Source of the DNA: an uncultured Acidobacteriota bacterium
GTDB lineage: Bacteria; Acidobacteriota; Terriglobia; Bryobacterales; Bryobacteraceae
DNA length: 64,000 nt
Direction: 5' to 3'
Assembly (NCBI GenBank): GCA_902826685.1
Contig: CADEFT010000030.1
Span: 37,544 to 101,543, forward strand
Part shown: positions 7,696-18,100 of the stretch, one piece after another
How positions within the stretch are numbered: the first letter of the stretch is position 1
Layout: each line of letters begins with the position of its first letter
Made by a program: the position numbers and the translations under genes
The notes under the pieces: model-generated
Told to the model about the DNA's origin: nothing
Databases searched by the model: none
What the model saw: only the letters and a program-made list of their open reading frames with translations

Positions 7696-9648
7696 CTACT
7701 TGAGGTTCATGGCCAGGGCCATGGCTGCCCAACTGGTTCCCGCGGCCGAGATCCACTGATCGCGCCCGTGCGGGAATCCGGTATCCTTCAACGGCTGGAA
7801 CGGATAGGCGCGGGTGGTTACCCGCCACGATCCGTCGGCCTGTTGCGCGGCGCGCAGCCAGGCCATGGCCGCTTTGCGATCCCCCACCGTGGCGCGCGCC
7901 CGGGTCAGGGCCACCAGCGCCTTTCCGGTGGCATAGGCGTCCGAAGCGAGACCGGGCAGTTGTCCCCATCCCCCATCGGCGCGCTGCAACGCCGCCAACT
8001 GTTTCGCCGCTTCCGCCGCCGCCGTCTGAGAAGCGCCGCTCTCCACCAATCCCTCCAGCCGCATGATGTATTCCTCGGTGGTAACCGGCACGGCTTCCCT
8101 CAACCACTTCTGGGCGCGCGCGATACGCGCCGACATTTCGGCCTGCCGTCCTACGATCGGATACTGGCGCAAGGCGCGAATCGACATCGCCGTCGCCTGG
8201 ATGTCGCCCGATTCGAGCGGTCCGCGCGGCGCCCAACCCACCCATCGCCCATCGGCCATCTGCATCTGCGCCACGTTGTGAACCACGGCCGCGGTGGTGC
8301 GATTGCCCATGAATTTCTGAGCCCGCAGCGCTTCGAGCACGTAGCCGCCGCCCACCGCCATGTCCGGCGGAGCGCCGCTGCCTTCCAGCAGCGCCCCGGT
8401 TACCGGCGTCATCAGGCTGATGGTGTACTTCATCATAAGATCCGTGGCGGCCGGATCGACGGCGATACCTTTACGCGCCGCCACTGCCGAAGCCACCATG
8501 GGCAGCGTGTGGTTGTGGCAGGAGGCGCAGCCGCCTTTCTGAAACGAAGACGCCGCCGTGCCCGCCAGCAGGGCGAGGGCTTTGCTCACCGCCTCCTCCG
8601 CGGTGACAGGGCCCATCGCCCCACCGGCCTGGACCGCTCCCGGCTCCATGGCCGATTCCGCGCCCGCGGCCCGCAACATATCCACGATGGCGGTCTTCTC
8701 GCCGCGACGCCGCGCCCAGTCGAGTGCCGTTTCGCCGGCTCTATTCTTCGCGTTCACCGCCGCGCCCGCCTGCAGCAGGAAGCTCACCATGCCCGCGTTG
8801 TCGCGTTCGGAAGCGGCGGCAAACATCAGCGGCGTGTTGCCGCCCGCATCGGCCTGACCGGACGGCGCTTTGTGCTGTGCCAACAGCCGCGCCACCTGCA
8901 CATCGCCGCGCATGGCCGCCAGCGACATGTAGGAAAACTTCAGCATGGTGATGGCGCCGGTGGCGTCCGCTCCCGCGTCGAGCAGCTTGCGCACCACGTC
9001 GCGACGGCTGTACATCACCGCTTCGCTGAGCGCGGTGGCGTTGCGGCCGTCGGTGGCGCGCACATCGGCGCCGGCATCGAGCAGCATTTCGACCGACTCG
9101 ATATCGCCCGTCCGCGCCGCATCGATCAGCGCGGTACCCTTTCCGCCCCCGGCGGGAATGATGGGAATCGGCGTCACGTTGTCCTTGACGTCGACGCGCG
9201 CGCCCTTGGCCAGCATCATCCGCACCGTGGACGCGTTGCCCGCCACCGAAGCGGCCACCATCAGCGGCGTGCGGCCCATCTTCGATTGCGCGTTGACATC
9301 GGCGCCGTGTTCCATGAGCAGACGCGCCTTGGCCGGATCGCCCGCCGCCCACAGCAAGGCGGTGGCGTCCATGGCATTGCGCGCGTCGACGGCGGCCTTG
9401 CGATCGACCAGCAGCTTCATGTGCGCGGCGCTGCCATACAGCGCGGCGTTCATCAAAGCGGGAGTGCCGTCGTCATCCTTGGCGTTCGGATCGGCTCCAT
9501 TGTCGAGCAGCGTCTTCATGCGGCCGGCATCGCCCGCCATGATCGCCTTCTGCAGCGCCGCATTCAGCTCTTCGGTGGGCCGGATGCGCACGGGCTCGGC
9601 CATCATCGAAGCGGCCAGCAGGGAAACGGCTAACGTTCGTCGGGTCAT
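7696..9648 (-). CDS. Secreted ankyrin-repeat / CxxCH / alpha-alpha toroid fusion protein
   Basis: A 650-residue protein with an N-terminal signal (MTRRTLAVSLLAASMM). Residues ~25-335 are ankyrin repeats (recurring LLDNGADPNAKDDDGTPALM-type units, roughly eight or nine). A single CASCHNH motif at about residues 373-378 can bind a c-type heme or is a degenerate heme site. The remainder (~380-650) contains repeated GGW-type helices resembling prenyltransferase or squalene-cyclase toroids (RADGGWGQLPG, QADGSW). The catalytic motifs of true terpene cyclases are not evident, so this part is probably structural. Function is unknown; the composition suggests a periplasmic binding scaffold. It stands alone on the minus strand. 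Confidence 0.75.
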   Translation of the reverse strand: MTRRTLAVSLLAASMMAEPVRIRPTEELNAALQKAIMAGDAGRMKTLLDNGADPNAKDDDGTPALMNAALYGSAAHMKLLVDRKAAVDARNAMDATALLWAAGDPAKARLLMEHGADVNAQSKMGRTPLMVAASVAGNASTVRMMLAKGARVDVKDNVTPIPIIPAGGGKGTALIDAARTGDIESVEMLLDAGADVRATDGRNATALSEAVMYSRRDVVRKLLDAGADATGAITMLKFSYMSLAAMRGDVQVARLLAQHKAPSGQADAGGNTPLMFAAASERDNAGMVSFLLQAGAAVNAKNRAGETALDWARRRGEKTAIVDMLRAAGAESAMEPGAVQAGGAMGPVTAEEAVSKALALLAGTAASSFQKGGCASCHNHTLPMVASAVAARKGIAVDPAATDLMMKYTISLMTPVTGALLEGSGAPPDMAVGGGYVLEALRAQKFMGNRTTAAVVHNVAQMQMADGRWVGWAPRGPLESGDIQATAMSIRALRQYPIVGRQAEMSARIARAQKWLREAVPVTTEEYIMRLEGLVESGASQTAAAEAAKQLAALQRADGGWGQLPGLASDAYATGKALVALTRARATVGDRKAAMAWLRAAQQADGSWRVTTRAYPFQPLKDTGFPHGRDQWISAAGTSWAAMALAMNLK

Positions 9649-9757
9649 CGGTGGTATGTCTCCACCACAGAACGCGTGAAGATCGGGGAATGTGGCTCAA
9701 GCGCAGGGCCTGAAACTCGATACACGAATGCCAGTCGCGATGGTTATCACGCGGCAA

Positions 9758-10066
9758 TCACTCTGAAAACTGCGTAATCTTGACGGCGCTCCCATCAGGA
9801 AAAACCGCGCGGATCTCCAGATCCGCACCGACGGCCTGAAGGTAGCCGGCCAACGTACTGACGTACATGTCCGTACGCCGTTCCAATCTCGAAACATCAC
9901 CTTGCCCGATGTGCAACTCTCCGGCGATCTTTGTCTGAGTCAGCTCACGTGCCTTGCGAAGTTGGTGCAGCGACATCTCTTCCAGCAGCCGGCGGTGCTC
10001 AACGGCGCTCACGGCCCGCGCCTGGGCGGACATTCCGTCACGCAACTGAGAAAACTTCTTAGCCAT
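9758..10066 (-). CDS. higA: XRE-family antitoxin (HigA-like)
   Basis: A 102-residue protein starting MAKKFSQLRDGM (ATG 10066). The segment LHQLRKARELTQTKIAGELHI is followed by GQGDVSRLERR, a normal XRE helix-turn-helix at about residues 35-75. It is followed by a short beta-rich tail. The gene overlaps by 8 bp the end of the upstream toxin gene, giving the toxin-first order typical of HigBA pairs. It would neutralise the toxin and repress the shared promoter. An in-frame ATG six codons earlier (10084) is possible but lies further inside the toxin gene, so I chose 10066. Confidence 0.8.
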   Translation of the reverse strand: MAKKFSQLRDGMSAQARAVSAVEHRRLLEEMSLHQLRKARELTQTKIAGELHIGQGDVSRLERRTDMYVSTLAGYLQAVGADLEIRAVFPDGSAVKITQFSE

Positions 10067-10421
10067 GCCCAGTCTCCTTCTCAATCGTCTTCAGGTGGCG
10101 CTCGAACAGTCGATCCGCCACCGGAACCTTCGTCTCATACCAGCGGTCGTCACCCGTCTTGTCCCCGGCGATCAGTAGAATCGCGACCCGGCGTGGGTCA
10201 AATGCGTACAGCATCCGTAGAGGGTCGCCTCCGGCCTGGACGCGGAGTTCCCGCATCTCTGGAAAACGCGACCTCTTGACTTGTGAGCTAAACGGGAATC
10301 CGAGATTTGGGCCGCGCGCCATCAGTAGTCCGACCCGGGCATCAACTCTTCCCTGTTCCGATTCGGTCAAGCCGTGCCACCATTCCTCGAATTCATCCGT
10401 AAATTCAACCTCCCACGCCAC
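10059..10421 (-). CDS. higB: RelE/HigB-type toxin (phage Gp49-like family)
   Basis: A 120-residue protein, VAWEVEFTDEFEEWW at the start and MRELRVQAGGDPLRMLYAFD in the core. This fits the Gp49-like (DUF891) branch of RelE/HigB ribosome-dependent mRNA interferases. The frame continues upstream, but the family alignment begins at this point. A GTG at 10421 sits six bases after a TATACT box, suggesting a leaderless GTG start. It is followed immediately by the XRE antitoxin with an 8-bp overlap. Both partners look intact, in contrast to the decayed PIN module at the left end of the window. Confidence 0.78.
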   Translation of the reverse strand: MAWEVEFTDEFEEWWHGLTESEQGRVDARVGLLMARGPNLGFPFSSQVKRSRFPEMRELRVQAGGDPLRMLYAFDPRRVAILLIAGDKTGDDRWYETKVPVADRLFERHLKTIEKETGHG

Positions 10422-10457
10422 GTCCCGAGTATAGCGTAGAAGCCATATCGCCGATAA
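10422..10457 (-). promoter_or_regulatory. Putative higBA promoter, leaderless arrangement
   Basis: Reading the minus strand, TTATCG (10457-10452), an 18-base spacer and TATACT (10433-10428) are followed by six bases and the GTG start at 10421. If this is the promoter, transcription begins at or next to the start codon. The -35 match is weak. Confidence 0.35.
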
Positions 10458-10486
10458 GCCATACGTCTCTTCATCCAGCCCTGAAC

Positions 10487-12373
10487 CTATCGGCGAACGA
10501 GCGACGGAACGGTGCCTAACGGAGTACGATCTCTGAAAATCCCCCGCCCGAACCAAAGCGCCACCAATCCTCCCACCACCGTTCCCGCCAACCCCACATA
10601 CACCGTCCACGGCCGATACTCAAACACAACCTCATGCGCTCCGCCCTCCACCGCCACCGAACGCAGCGCCGTTTCCGCCGCAACCACCTCCGCCGCGCGG
10701 CCATCCACGCGCGCCGTCCATCCCGGGTATATATTCGCCGCCAGAACCACCGACCCGGGGCAGGGCATTCGCACCTGCAGCCGCACACGATGCACGCCGC
10801 TCTCGACGACACTCGCCTCGCCGGCCCCCGCGCAGCCGGGATGCACGGTCCAGGCGCGAGGCCGCGGTTGCGGATTGGCGTACACCTTCCACCCATGCGC
10901 CCCCGCGAACACCTCGCGCTGTCCCTCGCGCAGCGGCTTCCTTGCCACCGCATAAGCGGCACCATAGAGCGACCGCGTTCGATCGTCAAACCAGCCGGTG
11001 CGGTAGTTGGTGGTGAGCACGGCGGGCAGATAGCCAGCCATCGTCTCCACGCCGTGCCAGTTGCCGAAATTAAATAACAGCGCGTCGTAATCGGTCTCCA
11101 CGCGGAACGGTCCCGGCTGCCGTTTCAGAAACTCCGCCACATCGCGCGTCTGCTCCAGGTGTGGATAGACATTGATCCGGGAAGCGTCGTCAAAACGGCG
11201 ATAATCGGAGCCCACCGCGCGGCTGTGATCGAGCAGCATCAGCGGCAGCAGCGCCCATGCCCATCGCGAGCGCCCGCGCAACGCGTCAAAGCCCACCGCC
11301 GCGAGAATCGTCAGCGCCAGGTGCGTCACGGAAAGCGCCACCGCCGGCGAGCGTGCCTTATCCATCATCGGCGCAAGCGAATAGAGAACGCCGTGCAAAG
11401 GCGAAGCGCCCGCCAGCGCAAACACGAGCGTCACCACCGCCAGGCCCAAAGCGTATCGCGTCACCGCGCGGGAAAACGTGGCCCACACGGCAAACGCCGC
11501 CAGTCCCAGCACTACATATCCGGCAAAGGGGTTGGAGATCGTTTCCGCGCCGGGCTGAACCAGGTGGAACAGATCGCGCGGACTCAATCCGTTCCGCTCA
11601 TGAACCGTGTAGGGCACGGTGCCGGAGAATCCGATCGGGTCCGGCAGGTCCACCCAACGTACCGTGTGGCGTCCATATTCAAGAGCGGGCAGAATCTGCA
11701 CCGCGCCCACCAATCCGGCCACCGTCAAGGCCGTAACGGCAAAGCGCAGCCGCGCGCGCGAGGGATTCGCCGCCACCAGTCCGAGGCCCGCCACGGTGGC
11801 AAACAGCGGAACCTGATGATGGCCGCTCATCCACGAAAGCCCGAGAAACAATCCCGTCATCCAGGGATTGCCGCGAATGCCATACAGCGCGATCAGCGGA
11901 AACCAGATGGCGCCGCCCAAATAGGATGGCCACGTCGTGTGGCCCATGTAGCCGCCAATGGCGTAGAACACTCCGCCGGATATGGCCGCCAGCCGATGCA
12001 GCCGCAAATCGCGGCACAGCCAATAGGCGAACACGCCCGCGATCATATGCAGCAGCACGAACCACCAATGCACCGCCACCGGATTCAGATAGCCGTCGCG
12101 CAGCGGCATTGCCAGCAGCAGATAGGTGAAAGGATTGGTGACGCCGGGCTGCATCTGGCCCACCATCGGCTGGCCGCCGAGCAGGTAAGGATCCCACAGC
12201 GCGACGGTTCCCGCCCGTAGCGCGACGGCCTGCATCTGCAGCCATGGCAGAACCTGATTGGCCACGTCGGGAGCTTCAAGAAACGTATACGCGCGCGAGA
12301 AAACCAGCTTCCAAAACGCTAAGGCGATCAACACCAGCAGCAGCGCGAGATCGCGCGCCAGAAGAACTCCCAT
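10487..12373 (-). CDS. YfhO-family polytopic membrane protein
   Basis: A 628-residue inner-membrane protein with about 11-13 hydrophobic spans and a C-terminal soluble beta-rich region (residues ~460-600). The start resembles YfhO-type proteins: a first span, then TFLEAPDVANQVLPW and LWDPYLLGGQPMVGQMQPG, the periplasmic loop with acidic and aromatic residues seen in GT-C folds. YfhO proteins in Gram-positives help glycosylate teichoic acids; in Acidobacteriota the substrate is unknown. The 56-bp space to the divergent DUF1549 gene should contain both promoters. The C-terminus approaches the higBA promoter region with 65 bp between. Confidence 0.75.
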   Translation of the reverse strand: MGVLLARDLALLLVLIALAFWKLVFSRAYTFLEAPDVANQVLPWLQMQAVALRAGTVALWDPYLLGGQPMVGQMQPGVTNPFTYLLLAMPLRDGYLNPVAVHWWFVLLHMIAGVFAYWLCRDLRLHRLAAISGGVFYAIGGYMGHTTWPSYLGGAIWFPLIALYGIRGNPWMTGLFLGLSWMSGHHQVPLFATVAGLGLVAANPSRARLRFAVTALTVAGLVGAVQILPALEYGRHTVRWVDLPDPIGFSGTVPYTVHERNGLSPRDLFHLVQPGAETISNPFAGYVVLGLAAFAVWATFSRAVTRYALGLAVVTLVFALAGASPLHGVLYSLAPMMDKARSPAVALSVTHLALTILAAVGFDALRGRSRWAWALLPLMLLDHSRAVGSDYRRFDDASRINVYPHLEQTRDVAEFLKRQPGPFRVETDYDALLFNFGNWHGVETMAGYLPAVLTTNYRTGWFDDRTRSLYGAAYAVARKPLREGQREVFAGAHGWKVYANPQPRPRAWTVHPGCAGAGEASVVESGVHRVRLQVRMPCPGSVVLAANIYPGWTARVDGRAAEVVAAETALRSVAVEGGAHEVVFEYRPWTVYVGLAGTVVGGLVALWFGRGIFRDRTPLGTVPSLVRR

Positions 12374-12429
12374 TCGAGGCTATTGTAGATCGAGCCCCGT
12401 TGACACAATAATCGGTCTGAATCTAAAGC

Positions 12430-14604
12430 ATGTGGCGAGTGTTGCCATTCCTCGTACCACTGTGGTTACCGGCCGCCGGTCTGCCGGTGGAAGCGGTCGG
12501 CGTACTCAACCGCTACTGCACCGGCTGCCATGGCGCCGCCAAGGCCGCCGGTCTCGACCTGCGGACACGCGCGGCCATGATGGAGGGCGGCGCCGGCGGC
12601 GCCGCGGTCATCCCCTTCGATCCCGAAAGCAGTCTGCTGTGCCAGCAATTGGCCGGCCATCACAGCCAGCTTTCCGAGCGCGAAGCGCGCATTCTCAAGG
12701 ATTGGGTGGAAATAGGAGCGCCATGGCCCGGCTCCACCGTGCGTCTCACCGGACCCGAACGCGCCATCACCGCCCCCGAGCGACGTCACTGGGCCTTCGT
12801 GAAACCGGAGCGCACGCCACCTCCGCGGGGCGGCAACCCCATCGATGCGTTTCTCGATCGCGTCTCCACGCCGGCCGCCGCGGATGTGCTGGTGCGGCGT
12901 GCATGGCTCGACGTTCTAGGTCTGCCTCCTTCGCCCGAAGAACGAGCCCGCGCGCTCGCACGGCCCTGGAAAGAAGTGGTGGAGCAACTGCTCGCTTCGC
13001 CGCATTACGGGGAACGCTGGGCCACTCACTGGCTCGATGTCGTGCGTTACGCCGATTCCTCCGGCTATGAATTCGATTGGCCTCGCCCGCAGGCGTGGCG
13101 CTACCGCGACTGGGTCGCCGCTTCGTTCCACAACGGCAAACCGTACGACGCGTTTCTGCGCGAACAGATCGCCGGCGATGAGCTCGATTTCCCCACCACC
13201 GCCTCGCGCATCGCCACCGGGTTTCTGCGGCTGGGCGCGGAGAACAATTTAAAGAACGAAACGACGCGGCTCGATGAACTGGACGACGTGGTATCCACCA
13301 CGATGGCGGCCTTTCAGGCTCTGAACATTGGCTGCGCGCGCTGCCACGATCACAAGTACGATCCCATCACGCGGCACGATTATCATCGCGTGCAGGCGGT
13401 GTTCGCTTCGATTCGCCCGCGCGATTATCCGCTGGCCGATGCCGGGACGGCCGCGCGGCATGCCGCAACCAACGGCCAGATCGACGAACGGGCCAGACCG
13501 CACCGGGAAATACGTGCCGCGCTCGAACGCGCCTATCGCCCGTTGGTGGCCGCGGAAAAGATCGCCAAACTGCCCATTTACATGCAATCGGCATGGCAAC
13601 GGCCGGCTGCGGAACGAACCCACGGAGAGCGGCTGACGGCGCGCCAGATCGAGCGCACACTCGAGATCACCGAGGCGGAGATCGCCGTCCGCATGACGGC
13701 GCCAGATCGTGTTTCCTACGAAGACGCGGCCGCGAAAATCGCTTCTTTGGACAGGCAGCGTCCGCCCGCGCTCGACACGATCATGGCGATCGGCGAGTAT
13801 GGCCGCGATCCGCTGCCGTCCGCCATGGAGCCGGGCGCGGTGCGAATCGCCGGCGTTCCGTTCCCCGAAGTGGATGTGCCGGATTGCGCGCAAACCTCCT
13901 ACCGGCGCCGCCGTTTCGCCGGGTGGCTCACCTCGCCCGCCAATCCACTCACCGCCCGCGTCATGGTGAATCGCATCTGGAAACATCACTTCGGTACGGG
14001 CCTGGTGCCGGCGGGAAACAATTTCGGACGCGGCGCGGAGCGGCCCGCCAACGTGGCGCTGCTCGATTGGCTGGCGGTCGAGTTCGTCGCTAGCGGCTGG
14101 TCGGTAAAGGCGATCGAACGGATCATCCTGAACTCGAACGCCTGGCGCGCGCGCGAATTTCCGCGCCGGCGCCTGGAAGCCGAGATCATCCGCGATTCGG
14201 TGCTGGCCGCCGCCGGTCTGCTCGATCGCAGCGCAGGCGGACCCGCCGTCAAACCGGACTCTCACCGCCGCGGCCTCTATATGATTCGCAAGCGCAGCGT
14301 GCGATATCCGCTGTTTGAAGTCTTCGATCAACCCGACAGCGCCGCATCCTGTGCGCGCCGCGGTTCGTCTTCGACGGCCGTGCAGGCGCTGGCGCTGATG
14401 AACAATGCGTTGATGAGGGAAGCGGCCCAGGCCATGGCGGCGCGCATCGCGATCGATTCCGATCCGGTGGCGCGCGCCTATGAACGTGCCTTGAGCAGGC
14501 TTCCGTCGGCGGCCGAGCGCGAGGCCGTTACCGCCAGCGGCATCGGCCTGGCCGATCTCTGCCAGCTATTGTTCAATCTCAACGAATTTCTGTATCTGGA
14601 GTAA
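12430..14604 (+). CDS. Planctomycete-type cytochrome c / DUF1549 / DUF1553 protein
   Basis: A 724-residue secreted protein. After a short signal (residues 1-18) comes a heme-binding CTGCHG (Cys30, Cys33, His34) of the planctomycete cytochrome type. DUF1549 follows (~150-330) with the family hallmark CARCHDHKYDPI at residues 302-313, then DUF1553 (~490-715) with FAGWLTSPANPLTARVMVNRIW. These proteins are common in Planctomycetes and Solibacter-type Acidobacteriota and are usually followed by a DUF1501 gene; no such gene is here. The function is unproven, though electron transfer linked to sulfated-glycan degradation is often proposed. It is somewhat shorter than typical members. TTGACA at 12401-12406 could be its -35 box. 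Confidence 0.85.
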   Translation: MWRVLPFLVPLWLPAAGLPVEAVGVLNRYCTGCHGAAKAAGLDLRTRAAMMEGGAGGAAVIPFDPESSLLCQQLAGHHSQLSEREARILKDWVEIGAPWPGSTVRLTGPERAITAPERRHWAFVKPERTPPPRGGNPIDAFLDRVSTPAAADVLVRRAWLDVLGLPPSPEERARALARPWKEVVEQLLASPHYGERWATHWLDVVRYADSSGYEFDWPRPQAWRYRDWVAASFHNGKPYDAFLREQIAGDELDFPTTASRIATGFLRLGAENNLKNETTRLDELDDVVSTTMAAFQALNIGCARCHDHKYDPITRHDYHRVQAVFASIRPRDYPLADAGTAARHAATNGQIDERARPHREIRAALERAYRPLVAAEKIAKLPIYMQSAWQRPAAERTHGERLTARQIERTLEITEAEIAVRMTAPDRVSYEDAAAKIASLDRQRPPALDTIMAIGEYGRDPLPSAMEPGAVRIAGVPFPEVDVPDCAQTSYRRRRFAGWLTSPANPLTARVMVNRIWKHHFGTGLVPAGNNFGRGAERPANVALLDWLAVEFVASGWSVKAIERIILNSNAWRAREFPRRRLEAEIIRDSVLAAAGLLDRSAGGPAVKPDSHRRGLYMIRKRSVRYPLFEVFDQPDSAASCARRGSSSTAVQALALMNNALMREAAQAMAARIAIDSDPVARAYERALSRLPSAAEREAVTASGIGLADLCQLLFNLNEFLYLE

Positions 14605-14610
14605 AGCTTT

Positions 14611-15153
14611 TTAGTGCAGGACGCGCTCGAACTTCCAGGTCTCGCCTTCCACGCGCAGCTCGACGGTGGGGCTGATGTCCTGATGGAACTTGCCATTCCG
14701 TACGCCCATCAGCGGCAGCGGACGGGCAAAGCAGCTATGGGCGACGGTGACGCTGGCCTTCACTTGCGCGATTCTCGAATTGGCGCCGCTACCGTTGCGG
14801 ACGTGAATCACTTCTTCCACCACTACCGGGAATTCGCCGCGCACCTGCACATAGGGCTGTGCGTAGCCGGTTTCAGTAACCGAAACGTCGTCGTCGAAAT
14901 GCAACGCTTTACCGCCCGTCATCAGGCGGGCGCTTTGCCGCGATTCCGAACCCTGTGCCGGAGGCTCCCACAAATCTTCCCTGGTGCCGCAATCGACCTG
15001 TCTTGGCGTTAGAACGACCTGCTCGGCCTCGAGCCGGATGGGCTGCGCCTCGACGGCCATCTTGATATTGGTGGCGTCGTCAAGCGGAGCCATGACGCAA
15101 CCGGTGAGCGAAAGAGCCAGACCGCAGACGGCGGAACCGAGGATACGCAGCAT
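14611..15153 (-). CDS. Hypothetical lipoprotein
   Basis: A 180-residue protein with a clear lipobox, LSLTGC, placing the lipidated Cys at residue 19. The mature part is soluble, contains three further Cys (two likely paired) and is mostly predicted beta. I recognise no family. It lies 6 bp from the convergent DUF1549 gene and 44 bp upstream of the stop codon side of the next minus-strand region, so it is probably transcribed alone or after the large secreted protein gene at 15198-18914. Confidence 0.65.
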   Translation of the reverse strand: MLRILGSAVCGLALSLTGCVMAPLDDATNIKMAVEAQPIRLEAEQVVLTPRQVDCGTREDLWEPPAQGSESRQSARLMTGGKALHFDDDVSVTETGYAQPYVQVRGEFPVVVEEVIHVRNGSGANSRIAQVKASVTVAHSCFARPLPLMGVRNGKFHQDISPTVELRVEGETWKFERVLH

Positions 15154-15197
15154 TCCTATGGGAGGAATCGGACGAAAGGCGGTCCGGCTTTAATCGA

Positions 15198-18100
15198 TTA
15201 CGGCACCACCGAGGCGCCCGGCGTGCCGCTGCGAATCAGGCTTCCGCTATCGTTGAACCAATCGGCGACGTAGTAAACCACGCGGCCCGATATCCCTGGA
15301 ATCGAGATGGTGCAGCCCTGCTCACACGCCGTCAACTGCTGTGTCTCGGTCACCCACCGGAAGGGAGCGCCGCCGGTGGAGCACGATTCGCGGCGCGAGG
15401 TGCAGAAATAGCTGGTGGAAGCGCCGTTTTCGGCGTACCCGAAACGCAGCCGCGCCAGCCTGGCGCCGGCCATGGCGGGCACACTCACCGGCACCGGCAC
15501 GAAGTTCCCGCGGTCGATACCATCCACGGCCGGCTGCGGTGGAATTTTGAACAGCAGCAGGTCGTTGCGCGTGGCTTCAAGCCACGATCCGCTGGTGATG
15601 GCCCACGATCCATCGGGCAGAGGCGCCGCGTTGGAATACGTCCAGGTGAAGTTGTAGCGCTGGAACTGCGCGGTCAGGAACCGGTCCGGATGAGACAGCC
15701 CGCGGTCCTTGGTTCCGTACTGGTTGATGCCGATGCCGCCATTGACCATCGACGTGAAGCAGGGGCGCCGGTAGTAAAACGAATCGCCGCACAGCCCGTC
15801 GAGCGTCATGCCCGGCACGTTGAGATACACATCTCCCGGCCTGCCTCCGGTGACACATTCTTCGTTGGCTTCGGCGACGCAATACTTCCAGTTGTCGGCG
15901 TCATTGCCGGTAATCCGCACGGCCGGACCGCTGATGTCTTCCAGTTGATAGGCGCCGGCCCAGGCGACCGTCGGCAGCACCTTGCGTACCAATGGGGAAG
16001 GGAGCGCGCCCAGCTTATAGAGCGAGCCCGTCACCAGCGATGCCGGCTGCCGCCACAGTGTGTACACGCTGCCTGCCTGCGGCGCAAAGGGGTTGCCGTC
16101 CAGATACCAGTCCCGCTCGCCATCGGGCGCCGACACCTGGCGCCAACTGGGATGCGTCTGAATGTAGTTCAGGAACACCTGCGTGTCGTGGACGGGTATT
16201 CCGCCGAATGTGTTGCCGTTGAGGATCTTGAAATCGGCGGCTGTGTTGCGGCGCTCAGGCACCGGGCGCGACCAGATGAAACGGCCCAGGCGATTGGCCT
16301 CCACGTCGTAGTCGCCCATGACGGTTCCAAGAGCGGAGATATCGCCGTGCTGCGCCCGCGACAGGCTGTTGTCGCGGATCAGCGACCGGCCATTGGCGTC
16401 GGTGTTGAAATTGGCCCAGACGTAACCGCTGCCGGTGGCGGCCGAACAGACCATGGTGAGCTTCCAGCCCGAAGGATGCGCGGCGCGGCGCGAGGTGTTC
16501 TCTTTGAGCGTGGGGCCGTGGATGATGTCGTGATGGCGTTTCAGAATCCAACGCCCGTCGCCCAGGTCCTTCACAAACAGAAACCGCTCCGTACCCGATT
16601 GCGCTTCGTCGCCTTCGGCGGCCGGCTGCAGCGTGACCGCGCCCGGCTGCCAGGAGCATGGTTTAGCGTTGAGCCGCTCCCAATCGGAAGGGGTGGGATC
16701 GCAGGGATCGCCGCTGATTTTGACCGTGATGCAACGCACGCCGGTGGCGCCGAGGGCGAGCGTCGTACCCGAGACGCCGGCGGGGCAGGCTTCGGCGGCC
16801 GATTCAGCCAGCGATCCATCCTGAGAGCCGCCGACCTCAAGCACCTTCACTTCATACGGACCGGCGTTGGTGGAGGCGCCGCCGACGAAATCCTTCACGA
16901 CCACGGCGTTATTTTCCTCATCGCCGAGCGGCAGAAAGGAGTGAACCGCGCAGAACCGGCACGGGAAATTGGCATGGTAGTTCTGCATGGCCGCGACCTG
17001 GAAGGTGGCGGTGTCGATCCAGATACTCCAGGCCAGGGTGTCCTGCCCCGCCCAGGCATAGAAGCCGAGTTTACCGCCCTGCTCGGCGAACAGCCCGAGA
17101 TAGGGATAGCGCGCCGGATCGAACGATGGGTCGAAGGCGCGCGCCTGCTCGAGGATCGTCTGATTGCGGGAAGGCTTGGTGATCAGCTCCCAGGTGAAAT
17201 GGCACGACTCTCCGCGCGGAATCGCCTGGTAGCCAGACGGCTGGGCGCATCCGGGGAGTCCCTCGGGGTGGTAGGTGCCGCGAAAAATCAGCAGACCCTG
17301 CGGAGGCGTGGCGATGCTGGTGGCGACGCAATACACTTGGTTCGGATTAGCCGGGTTGATGGAGAAGCCGCGGAAACAATCGCCCTGGTTGCTGTCGAGC
17401 GGGCCGCCGGAGATGTCGGCGTTATAAGGCGGATTGACGATGCCGAGAAACCGCGCCTCGCCATCGGAGGGGGCGACAAACCACAGCGTGGGATGCTGCT
17501 CGGCGGAGCGGACCCGGCACAGGTATCCTTGCTTTCCGCCCGGGTCCTGCACCGGGGTGGGAGAACAGAAATCCCATGCGCCGCTGGCGGGCATTTCAAA
17601 TTCCTGGGAACTGGCCCAGCGGAACGATACGCCATCCACTTCCAGCAGGCCGGCGCCGGCGGTGGCTTTGCGCAGCAGCACGCCGAAATTATTGGCGGCG
17701 TAAGGAGCGGTGGTCAGGTTCCCGGCCGGCGCCGTCAGGGTGAGCCGGGAACCGCTGCTTACGCTGGCAATCGGATATTCGATGCCGCCGATACGGATGC
17801 GCGAACCCGCTGTCCAGGCGGTGGCGGGAAACCTGTTGCCGGAAACCAGCGTCACGTCGCGGCCCGATACGTTCACCGCGCCTTCGTAAGTGCCCATTAA
17901 CGGCCGCGGAAGTGCGCCCTCGCCTACCGCGCCGCGCCAGGCGGCAAACAGCGGATGCGGGAAGCCGGATGGATGCAGCGCCGGACTTGCGGCGGGCGAA
18001 TCCCCCACGGTGAGATTCTTCCAGGCGGTGGCGCAGGTGGCGCCATTGACGGTGAGACAGACTTCGATGTCGCGCTGGCGGTTGTCGTTGGTCTGGCAGC

